The translations under genes were made by a program, and so were the position numbers. A DNA stretch of 6,348 nt from JBBRFH01 sp038224615 (GTDB taxonomy: Bacteria; Planctomycetota; Phycisphaerae; Tepidisphaerales; Tepidisphaeraceae): positions 1 to 6,348 of the forward strand of contig JBBRFH010000209.1 of assembly GCA_038224615.1 (NCBI GenBank), given 5' to 3'. Positions within the stretch are counted from its first letter, which is position 1; every line of letters starts with the position of its first letter. Under the pieces are notes generated by a model that saw nothing but the letters and a program-made list of their open reading frames with translations, searched no databases and was not told the origin of the DNA. Shown piece after piece: positions 1-5,130 of the stretch.

Positions 1-394
1 TGTTCATGGCGGCGGAGTGGCCGCGGTCGTAGAGGGTGACGCTGGCGCGGACGCCCGTGCCGACTTCGGTGAAGTTGAGGCCGATGCGGTCCGCCTTGCC
101 GACGCCGTCATACTTCGCCATTGCCACATGGGACATATCGACGCCAACCGCGCGTCCATGGTTGACGATGATCCGGCCGACGGGGTTGTCGACGAGGCGC
201 GACAGGAACCCGGTCCGAAGGCCTAGTCGCGATAGCGCGTAGGCGACGTTGTACTCGCCGCCCCCGACCCAGACCTCGAGCGTCGGGGAAAACTCGATCC
301 GGCCGTGTCCGGGGGGGCTGAGGCGGACCATGCACTCGCCAAGGGACATCAGGTCATACTTGCACGACTCGGCGGGGCGGAGATTGAGGGACAT
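1..394 (-). CDS. PfkB-family sugar kinase, probably 2-keto-3-deoxygluconate kinase (5' part; runs off the window)
   Basis: Reading the minus strand from the ATG at 392-394 gives an uninterrupted frame of 131 codons that leaves the window at its left edge. About the first 40% of a roughly 320-residue ribokinase/PfkB enzyme is therefore visible. Seen: a YDLMSLGECMVRLSPPG start (residues 13-29), the sugar-binding GGGEYNVA segment (44-51), DNPVGR (69-74), GVDMSHV (84-90) and GLNFTEVG followed by YDRGHSA (105-128). This pattern matches KDG-kinase-like PfkB proteins, which phosphorylate 2-keto-3-deoxygluconate with ATP in the cytoplasm. The ATP-binding and catalytic GAGD region lies outside the window, so specificity is inferred. 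The first ATG is preferred over Met16 because AGGA lies 9 nt upstream and because planctomycete homologues, as I recall them, begin with a similar RPA..C.YDL segment. It is divergent from queF. Another PfkB specificity, such as fructokinase, remains possible. Confidence 0.85.
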   Translation of the reverse strand, partial: MSLNLRPAESCKYDLMSLGECMVRLSPPGHGRIEFSPTLEVWVGGGEYNVAYALSRLGLRTGFLSRLVDNPVGRIIVNHGRAVGVDMSHVAMAKYDGVGKADRIGLNFTEVGTGVRASVTLYDRGHSAAMN

Positions 395-403
395 GAGTGC
401 GTT

Positions 404-407
404 TCCT
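404..407 (-). promoter_or_regulatory. Ribosome binding site of the PfkB kinase gene
   Basis: AGGA on the minus strand (tcct on the plus strand), followed by a 9-nt spacer to the ATG at 394. It supports that ATG over the in-frame ATG at 349. Confidence 0.5.
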
Positions 408-426
408 GTATTTGAGTGAGTTCCCG

Positions 427-454
427 AATGTACACGTCGTCCGCCGCGTGTCCA
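427..454 (-). promoter_or_regulatory. Candidate sigma70 promoter of the PfkB kinase gene
   Basis: Minus strand: TGGACA (449-454, 5 of 6 to TTGACA), a 16-bp spacer, then TACATT (427-432, 4 of 6 to TATAAT). A start near 420 would give a leader of about 26 nt containing the AGGA site. The -35 hexamer sits about where a -35 for the divergent queF box would also fall, so the two promoters would compete or be co-regulated. This is a consensus match only. Confidence 0.35.
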
Positions 455-471
455 ATCGCGTCGCGCCGGAC

Positions 472-477
472 TATACT
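472..477 (+). promoter_or_regulatory. -10 box close to the queF start codon
   Basis: TATACT (5 of 6 to TATAAT), preceded by C, ends 11 nt before the queF ATG. No clear -35 is seen at 16-18 bp upstream (TGTCCA, 449-454, is poor). Transcription would begin about 4-6 nt before the ATG, leaving no room for a Shine-Dalgarno, and none is visible. The gene is therefore likely expressed from a near-leaderless mRNA. Confidence 0.4.
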
Positions 478-488
478 CACTTCAGTTT

Positions 489-905
489 ATGGCCAAGATT
501 CAACCCAAAGCGCTGGGCAAGATGTCGATCCTGACGCCCGGACAGATCGACGCGCCCCGCACGATCCTCGATTGCTTCCCAAACCCCCGTCCGGAGCGGG
601 ATTACGAGATCAAATTCGTCTTCCCCGAGTTCACCAGCGTCTGCCCGGTCACCGGCCAGCCCGATTTCGCGACGATCACTATCGTTTACACACCGAGCAA
701 GTCTTGTGTGGAGATGAAGAGCCTCAAGCTGTATTACCTCGCCTATCGAAACAAGGGCATTTTCTATGAGGCAGTGACGAACACGATCATGGACGATCTG
801 GTGGCGCTGCTGAAGCCGCGTAAGATGACGGTGACAGGCGAGTTTGCGGTGCGAGGCGGGACGGCGGGGATCGTGACGGTGGAGTATCCGCAGAAGCAGC
901 GCTGA
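489..905 (+). CDS. queF: NADPH-dependent 7-cyano-7-deazaguanine (preQ0) reductase QueF, type I
   Basis: A cytoplasmic T-fold (tunnelling-fold) enzyme that reduces the nitrile of preQ0 to preQ1, a late step in making the tRNA nucleoside queuosine. At 138 residues it is the short single-domain (Bacillus) type. Seen: the nucleophilic Cys52 in FTSVCPVTGQPDFA with the general acid Asp59 seven residues later; the QueF signature EMKSLKLY (75-82) that forms the NADPH site; Glu94 in GIFYEAVTN for preQ0 binding; and a C-terminal RGGTAGIVTVEY strand. Tyr93 occupies the place of His96 of the B. subtilis enzyme. Identification is firm because all catalytic residues and the family signature are present. 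No other queuosine genes lie in the window. sppA follows 54 nt downstream on the same strand. The start lacks a Shine-Dalgarno, but the N-terminal context suits the family. Confidence 0.96.
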   Translation: MAKIQPKALGKMSILTPGQIDAPRTILDCFPNPRPERDYEIKFVFPEFTSVCPVTGQPDFATITIVYTPSKSCVEMKSLKLYYLAYRNKGIFYEAVTNTIMDDLVALLKPRKMTVTGEFAVRGGTAGIVTVEYPQKQR

Positions 906-946
906 TGATTCGGTGATCGTGAATCCCGTGTGTGTTAACGAGACGC

Positions 947-952
947 TATAAT
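947..952 (+). promoter_or_regulatory. -10 box 7 nt before the sppA start codon
   Basis: A perfect TATAAT ending 7 nt before the ATG at 960. A normal start site 6-8 nt downstream of the box would fall on or next to the A of ATG, giving a leaderless transcript. The intervening bases (atctccg) contain no Shine-Dalgarno. There is no convincing -35 at 16-18 bp and no TGn extension, so promoter strength is uncertain. Confidence 0.5.
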
Positions 953-959
953 ATCTCCG

Positions 960-2084
960 ATGCAATTACCGCCCGGCAACAACCTCCCGCCACCGCCTTA
1001 CCCACCGGGCGGCGCGCCGATGCCGCCTGGGGGAATGCCGCCCCAGCCGATGATGTTCTATCCGCCTGCCCCGGCGTACTACCCGCCGCCTCCTTCGCGT
1101 GGGGGATTTGCCCGTGCGATCTTCACGACGCTGGCGGTGTCGATCCTCGGTGTATCGGTCTCACTGAATCTGTACTTCCTGATTTACAAGGTTGCGACCA
1201 GCGGATCGGCAGAGCACGTTGCGAAGGACGTGATTGAAGCCGGCGACGCCAAGAACACGATCGCGCTGCTGCCAATCACGGGTGTCATCACCGATGCCAC
1301 CCGCGAACAGACCGATCTCCTGCTGAAGGAAATCGAAGCGGACTCGACCGTGCGGGCACTGGTCGTCCAAGTCGATTCGCCCGGCGGATCGGTGAACGCA
1401 TCGGACGAGATCTACGAACGCCTCCTCCGTTACAAGAAGGAGCATGGCGTTCCTATCATCGTTTCGATGGGCGGGCTGGCGACCAGCGGCGGGTTTTACA
1501 TTGCCTGTGCTGCCGATCACGTTGTTGCCCAACGCACGACCTGGACCGGCAACATTGGCGTGCTGCTTCCGCGCTACAGCTTGGCGAAGCTCGCCGAGAA
1601 GTACGGCATTGAAGACACAACGATCAAGTCAACCGGCACGCCGTTCAAAGACGCCGGATCCATGTTCAAGGACGACACGCCGGCGCAGACCGCGTACTGG
1701 CAAGGATTGGCGGACGAGGCGTTTGTCGTCTTCAAGAATGTCGTCCAGAAAGGCCGCAAACTCGACGCCAAGACCGTTGATGAGATTGCGAACGGCAAGG
1801 TCTATACCGGACCGGAAGCACTGAAACTGAAATTGGTGGATTCGATCGGATATCTCGATCAAGCGATCAGCGACGCCCGTACCAGAGCGGGCCTCACCGG
1901 GAGCGCGTCATCGCGCGTGGTGAAATATTCGCGTGCCGCATCAATGTGGGACGCGATCAGCGGCGAATCGGGGCAGTCATCGATGGTGAAGGCAAAGGTG
2001 GGCCAGATCGAAATCGGGATCGATCAGCGCACCATCAATGAGATGCTTTCGCCAAGGCCGCTTTATCTTTGGCGAGGGGAGTGA
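960..2084 (+). CDS. sppA: Signal peptide peptidase SppA, S49 family serine protease
   Basis: A membrane-anchored S49 protease that degrades residual signal peptides. At 374 residues it is the short single-domain (Bacillus-like) type, not the 618-residue duplicated E. coli form. Seen in order: a proline-rich N-terminus (21 prolines in the first 46 residues, with PPGG repeats); one hydrophobic transmembrane segment at about 53-77; and a ClpP-like domain with VQVDSPGGSV (oxyanion region), the nucleophile Ser176 in ATSGGFY, TGNIGV, and the likely general-base Lys230 in FKDAGS. Lys230 lies 54 residues after the serine; the B. subtilis Ser147-Lys199 spacing is 52. A YTGPEALKLKLVDSIG helix follows. 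The catalytic domain is expected on the trans side of the membrane, with the proline-rich tail in the cytoplasm. The ATG at 960 is chosen because TATAAT sits 7 nt upstream; Met21, Met26 and Met31 are alternatives. It lies between queF (54 nt) and the toroid gene (123 nt). Confidence 0.93.
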   Translation: MQLPPGNNLPPPPYPPGGAPMPPGGMPPQPMMFYPPAPAYYPPPPSRGGFARAIFTTLAVSILGVSVSLNLYFLIYKVATSGSAEHVAKDVIEAGDAKNTIALLPITGVITDATREQTDLLLKEIEADSTVRALVVQVDSPGGSVNASDEIYERLLRYKKEHGVPIIVSMGGLATSGGFYIACAADHVVAQRTTWTGNIGVLLPRYSLAKLAEKYGIEDTTIKSTGTPFKDAGSMFKDDTPAQTAYWQGLADEAFVVFKNVVQKGRKLDAKTVDEIANGKVYTGPEALKLKLVDSIGYLDQAISDARTRAGLTGSASSRVVKYSRAASMWDAISGESGQSSMVKAKVGQIEIGIDQRTINEMLSPRPLYLWRGE

Positions 2085-2093
2085 GTCGCGCTC

Positions 2094-2112
2094 GCGATCG
2101 AGGTGGGATCGC
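2094..2112 (+). other. Short hairpin just downstream of sppA
   Basis: GCGATC (2094-2099) and GATCGC (2107-2112) form a perfect 6-bp stem with a 7-nt loop, beginning 9 nt after the sppA stop. No T-tract follows, so it is not a classical intrinsic terminator. It could attenuate transcription, protect an mRNA 3' end, or be a protein-binding dyad. It may also be chance in GC-rich DNA. Confidence 0.25.
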
Positions 2113-2193
2113 ACCGTGGCTTCAGGAGCACGCGTAAGGACGTACACACGGGATTGGCACGAGCACTTGAGATCGACAACCTTGGACAGACGC

Positions 2194-2199
2194 AGAGGA
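2194..2199 (+). promoter_or_regulatory. Ribosome binding site fixing the start of the toroid/DUF4159 gene
   Basis: AGAGGA with 8 nt to the ATG at 2208. This is the best Shine-Dalgarno in the window, and the ATG it serves opens directly into a signal peptide. It rejects the in-frame upstream ATG at 2103, which would add 35 charged residues ahead of the signal sequence. Confidence 0.7.
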
Positions 2200-2207
2200 C
2201 GACGTTC

Positions 2208-4550
2208 ATGAACTTCAATCGCATCACCATCGGAAAGGCCGTAGCGGCACTCTGCCTCTTTGCGGGCGTGACGACAGTGATCCCCGAGGCGCGGGCGGCA
2301 ACGCCCGAGCAGATCGAGGAGGCCATTAAGAAAGGCGTCGCATTTCTCTACAAAACGCAGAATGACAAGGGGCACTGGGAGAAGACCGACACCAAGCCCG
2401 CCAACGCCAGCGGCTCTGGCGCCGATGAGGGCCAGTGGGGCGGCCGCACAGCACTGTGTACGTACGCGCTGCTGGCGGCCGGCGAGAATCCGCTCAACGA
2501 CAAGATCGTCAAGGCGACCGATTTCCTCCGCAAAGCCACCATCACCGGACATTACGCGATTGGCTTACGCGCGAACGTCTGGTTGAACCTTCCTGAGACA
2601 CCCGAAAATCGCGCGGCCATGACCAGGGACGCGCGTTTGCTCCTGACAGGTATGATTCCGCCCGGCCCGCCCGGCAAGATGAATAAGGCCACCGGTTTTT
2701 TCGATTACCAACCCGGGCCGAGCAACCGCATCGACCTGTCCTGCTCGCAATACGGGGTCCTTGGACTCTGGGCCGTCTCTCAGCGACTCGAAGGCGCGGC
2801 GAAGGACAAGTGGAAGACCATCGAGGATGCGTGGCACGGTGTGCAGGGCGCGGACGGCGCGTGGGGATATGACGGCAAGCCCGATTCGACCAAGCCGCCG
2901 GGAACAACCGGCAGCGCCACGATCCAGATGACCGCCGCCGGAGTGGCGACGCTGTTCATCACGCAAGAGTACGTCCACGCCGAAGACGGCGTCGATGGGA
3001 CCAAGGGCAACATCGTCGATAACTACATCAACAAAGGCCTGGCCTGGGTCTCGAAATCCCTCGAGGAATCGATCAAGAACCCCGGCAACTACGCGCTCTA
3101 CGGCATCGAGCGGACCGGTGTCGCCAGTGGGTACAAGTATTTCGGAAACATCGACTGGTTCCAGAAAGGCGCTGACCTGTTGATCAAGGGCCAAAACAAG
3201 TCCAGCGGCGCCTGGGGGGACGAGATCAATTCTTCCTTTGCGTTGCTGTTCCTCTCAAGAGGCCGTGCCCCCGTGATGATTAACAAGCTGCAGTACAATA
3301 TCACCGCACCCGATGGAAAGTCGGTCGAAGCCAACTGGAATCAACGCCCGCGCGATATCGCCAACATCACTTACTGGGTCGGGGACAGGACTGAACGCAA
3401 GCTCAACTGGCAGATCGTCAATTTCGGCGTCGCCAAGATCGAAGACCTGCACGACTCGAACATTCTTTTCATCGCCGGCAATCAGAAGCTGAGCTTCTCC
3501 GACAAGGAGAAGGCGATGCTCAAGCAGTACGTCACCGAAGGCGGGATGATCGTCGGCAATGCCGACAACGGAAAGGCCGACTTCGCGATCGCGTTTCGCG
3601 CGCTGGGCAAGGAACTGTTTCCGGCGTATGAGTTCAAGCTGATTCTCGACAAGCCTGACGACTACGCGCTGCTGAGCAACCAGACTTACCAGGCCTCAAA
3701 CTGGAAGAAGAAGCCGAAGGTCGAAGCCCTCACCAACGGGGCGCGGATGCTGATGATCCTCCTGCCCAGCGACGATGTCAGCAAGGCTTTCCAGCGGCGT
3801 GACACCAACCGCTCGCAGGAGCAGTTCGAGCTGTTCGCCGACATGTTCCTTTACTCGATCGACAAGACGGGCGCTCGCTACAAGGGTGAGTACCATGTCG
3901 TTCGGCCAAACCCAGCGATCCAGACCACGACGACGATCAAGGTCGCCCGTCTGAAGTACGGCGGCAACTGGGATCCCGAGCCGGGTGGTTGGACCCGGCT
4001 TTCGGCGGTGCTTCAGAATGAAAACAAGATCAAGCTCGAGGCAACGCCTGTCGAACCGGGTAAGGACGCGTTGGACGGTTACAGGATCGCCCACATTACG
4101 GGCACCAGCAAGTTCACGCTGACCGACCCCCAGCGCAAGGCACTCACGGATTTCACGACCAGTGGTGGGCTGATCGTCGTGGATGCGTGCGGCGGGGCGG
4201 ACGAGTTCAATGAGTCGATGCAGGCGGAACTCGCCAAGATGTTTCCCAACGACGCGCCGCAGCTTGCTGTGTCGCTCAAGAAGGATCACCCCTTCTACAC
4301 GGCCGGCGGCGCGATGACCGTGCAGGCGAAGTACCGCGTCTTCGCACTCAACAAAATCGGCGAAAACGCGATGCGCTTCCAACTCAAGGGCATCGAGAAC
4401 GGCGGCAAGCTCCGCGTGCTGTACAGCGGCGAAGATTTGAGCGTCGGACTGGTCGGGCAGCAAGTCGACGGCATTACCGGCTACGAACCGGCCGTCGCTA
4501 CGGCGCTGATGAAGCGCATCGTCATGCTTAAGAACGATGGGAAGATCTAG
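2208..4550 (+). CDS. Exported alpha/alpha-toroid (prenyltransferase/squalene-cyclase-like) protein with two tandem DUF4159-like domains
   Basis: 780 residues; function not known. Residues 1-30 form a signal peptide (NR.....K, hydrophobic AVAALCLFAGVTTVI, ARA|A cleavage), so the protein is exported. Residues about 33-355 carry repeats of the squalene-cyclase/prenyltransferase toroid fold. QW-type motifs are KKGVAFLYKTQNDKGHW (41-57), QGADGAW (213-219) and KGADLLIKGQNKSSGAW (320-336). No DxDD cyclase motif is visible, so cyclase activity is not expected. Residues about 358-570 and 578-775 look like two copies of a DUF4159-type (GATase1-like fold) domain: KLQYN..ANW / RLKYGGNW, AGNQKLSFSD / TGTSKFTLTD, EGGMIVGNADNG (444-455) / SGGLIVVDACGG (652-663), ALTNGARMLMILLPSDDVS / GIENGGKLRVLYSGEDLS. 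Copy 2 is the more canonical; copy 1 lacks the DACGG segment. The start at 2208 is set by AGAGGA and the signal peptide. Its 3' end overlaps the convergent DCC gene by 23 bp. Confidence 0.85.
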   Translation: MNFNRITIGKAVAALCLFAGVTTVIPEARAATPEQIEEAIKKGVAFLYKTQNDKGHWEKTDTKPANASGSGADEGQWGGRTALCTYALLAAGENPLNDKIVKATDFLRKATITGHYAIGLRANVWLNLPETPENRAAMTRDARLLLTGMIPPGPPGKMNKATGFFDYQPGPSNRIDLSCSQYGVLGLWAVSQRLEGAAKDKWKTIEDAWHGVQGADGAWGYDGKPDSTKPPGTTGSATIQMTAAGVATLFITQEYVHAEDGVDGTKGNIVDNYINKGLAWVSKSLEESIKNPGNYALYGIERTGVASGYKYFGNIDWFQKGADLLIKGQNKSSGAWGDEINSSFALLFLSRGRAPVMINKLQYNITAPDGKSVEANWNQRPRDIANITYWVGDRTERKLNWQIVNFGVAKIEDLHDSNILFIAGNQKLSFSDKEKAMLKQYVTEGGMIVGNADNGKADFAIAFRALGKELFPAYEFKLILDKPDDYALLSNQTYQASNWKKKPKVEALTNGARMLMILLPSDDVSKAFQRRDTNRSQEQFELFADMFLYSIDKTGARYKGEYHVVRPNPAIQTTTTIKVARLKYGGNWDPEPGGWTRLSAVLQNENKIKLEATPVEPGKDALDGYRIAHITGTSKFTLTDPQRKALTDFTTSGGLIVVDACGGADEFNESMQAELAKMFPNDAPQLAVSLKKDHPFYTAGGAMTVQAKYRVFALNKIGENAMRFQLKGIENGGKLRVLYSGEDLSVGLVGQQVDGITGYEPAVATALMKRIVMLKNDGKI

Positions 4551-4956
4551 CGCACGCCCGGTTGCCAACGTGCGCCGGAGCAAGGGTCGGCTTGAGCCGA
4601 CACGCGCTGCTGATCTGGTGTCGGTGTCTGGCGAACGCGCGATACGCGATTCGCGCCATCGCCCGGATCGGGGGGATGCGCAACGCGAGTTGAACGGGAA
4701 AGGCCCACCAGAAGTGCCCGGCAATGAATGCAATCGCATCAACTCCGCCCAGTAGTCGCCCGTCCGTTGTCAGCAACTGCATCTCCGGCGGGAGCGGGTC
4801 GGCTGGATTGCGGGCGAGCATCGTGGCGGCCAATGGATCCTGCAACGGAATGAGCGTAAATCCATGTCGCGCCAGGATCTGGCCCCAGCGTCGCACGCCC
4901 GCCGAGCAAATGCCGCAGCCGCCGTCGTAGAAAATGTGTCCGCCGCGCTGTGGCAC
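4528..4956 (-). CDS. DCC-family (DUF393, YuxK-like) thiol-disulfide oxidoreductase-like protein
   Basis: A small cytoplasmic protein of the DUF393 family, named for the Asp-Cys-x-x-Cys motif near the N-terminus and annotated as thioredoxin-like; its substrate is unknown. Seen: HIFYDGGCGICSAGVRRWG, giving a CGIC redox pair; a middle GRLLGGVDAIAFIAG segment; an aromatic/hydrophobic stretch (FWWAFPVQLALRIPPIRAM); and the closing YRAFARHRHQIS, equivalent to the family's Y...A.NRY.IS. About 25 further residues after that have no clear counterpart and run into the 3' end of the opposing gene. I chose the GTG at 4954-4956 (142 residues) because AGGA lies 8 nt upstream. The 15 extra codons up to the GTG at 4999-5001 (157 residues) use codons unlike the rest and include AGG, CAT and CTT. 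The longer form cannot be excluded; a weaker GGA precedes it. Divergent from the activator gene. Confidence 0.8.
   Translation of the reverse strand: MPQRGGHIFYDGGCGICSAGVRRWGQILARHGFTLIPLQDPLAATMLARNPADPLPPEMQLLTTDGRLLGGVDAIAFIAGHFWWAFPVQLALRIPPIRAMARIAYRAFARHRHQISSACRLKPTLAPAHVGNRACARSSHRS
4550..4575 (+). terminator. Hairpin at the stop codon of the toroid/DUF4159 gene (possible terminator)
   Basis: GCGCACG (4550-4556) pairs perfectly with CGTGCGC (4569-4575) around a 12-nt loop, starting on the last base of the TAG stop. A second stem follows 10 nt later. There is no T-run on the plus strand, so rho-independent termination would be weak. The hairpin lies inside the tail of the convergent DCC gene, so the same bases also code on the minus strand. 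Confidence 0.35.
4586..4601 (+). terminator. Second hairpin downstream of the toroid/DUF4159 gene
   Basis: GTCGGC-TTGA-GCCGAC: a perfect 6-bp GC-rich stem with a tetraloop, 35 nt past the stop codon and close behind the first hairpin. No T-tract follows. Two perfect stems in 50 bp suggest a transcription or decay barrier between the convergent genes, but each lies within minus-strand coding sequence. Confidence 0.35.
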
Positions 4957-4964
4957 CGCGATGA

Positions 4965-4968
4965 TCCT
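4965..4968 (-). promoter_or_regulatory. Ribosome binding site favouring the shorter DCC start
   Basis: AGGA on the minus strand with an 8-nt spacer to the GTG at 4956. The start would place the FYDGGCGIC motif about 10 residues from the N-terminus, usual for this family. Confidence 0.45.
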
Positions 4969-5012
4969 ATGAAGCTTGGCCAATGCAGGGGAAATCCCCA
5001 CCTGTTTCCACG

Positions 5013-5045
5013 ATTTTCAGATCCACTGAACCGCTAAATTTTCAG
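5013..5045 (+). repeat. ATTTTCAG direct repeat with an intervening inverted half-site
   Basis: ATTTTCAG occurs at 5013-5020 and again at 5038-5045, start to start 25 bp. Between them CTGAA (5026-5030) forms a TTCAG-N5-CTGAA dyad with the first copy (5016-5030). The cluster lies in the AT-richer gap between the divergent DCC and activator genes, just upstream of the candidate TTGACT promoter. It could be an operator; no known consensus is matched. Confidence 0.3.
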
Positions 5046-5065
5046 CAGTTGCCTACCCTAAGCAT

Positions 5066-5094
5066 TTGACTGCCTGTTCAATGGGCGAAATAAT
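5066..5094 (+). promoter_or_regulatory. Candidate sigma70 promoter of the activator gene
   Basis: TTGACT (5066-5071, 5 of 6) and AATAAT (5089-5094, 5 of 6) with the ideal 17-bp spacer. This is the best full sigma70 match in the window. A start near 5101 would give a leader of about 30 nt that carries no Shine-Dalgarno at the normal distance from the ATG at 5131. Confidence 0.55.
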
Positions 5095-5118
5095 CTGGCA
5101 CTTTGAGGCGGCGTCGCC

Positions 5119-5124
5119 TATAAT
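5119..5124 (+). promoter_or_regulatory. -10 box 6 nt before the activator start codon
   Basis: A perfect TATAAT ending 6 nt before the ATG at 5131, the same placement as at sppA. If used, transcription begins at or next to the ATG, giving a leaderless mRNA. No good -35 lies 16-18 bp upstream (TGGCAC at 5096). It may be a second promoter behind the TTGACT/AATAAT one. Confidence 0.4.
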
Positions 5125-5130
5125 TTGGGC

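Noticed and set aside
907..925. GATTC-N9-GAATC inverted repeat after queF as a terminator
   Set aside because: The stem is only 5 bp and AT-rich, with a long loop and no T-tract; chance is a sufficient explanation.
477..965. 162-codon minus-strand open frame across queF
   Set aside because: It lies fully opposite queF, is rich in His and Arg, and has no family resemblance or start signal.
2154..2170. TTGGCACGAGCACTTGA upstream of the toroid gene, resembling a sigma54 promoter
   Set aside because: The -12 half reads TTGA one base off register and lacks the required GC, so a target of the neighbouring activator cannot be claimed.
2103..2207. 35-residue N-terminal extension of the toroid/DUF4159 protein from an upstream in-frame ATG
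   Set aside because: It would bury the signal peptide behind a charged, non-hydrophobic segment, and the ATG at 2208 has a strong AGAGGA at 8 nt.
2832..2847. TGGCACGGTGTGCAG, resembling a sigma54 -24/-12 promoter
   Set aside because: The GG and GC dinucleotides are two bases too close, and sigma54 spacing is strict. It also lies inside a coding region.
3584..3593. CGCGATCGCG palindrome
   Set aside because: A single copy inside coding sequence of a GC-rich genome, with no sign of a dispersed HIP1-like repeat in the window.
3696..4742. 348-codon open frame on the minus strand opposite the toroid/DUF4159 gene
   Set aside because: It is an Arg/Leu/Val-rich shadow of the high-GC plus-strand gene, overlaps both real genes, and shows no family motif.
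4988..4999. GGGGAAATCCCC near-palindrome by the upstream DCC start as an operator
   Set aside because: A short isolated dyad with no second copy or known consensus, and it may be coding if the longer DCC start is used.
5096..5111. TGGCAC before the activator gene as a sigma54 autoregulatory site
   Set aside because: The expected TTGC at the -12 position is absent; the bases there are GGCGG.
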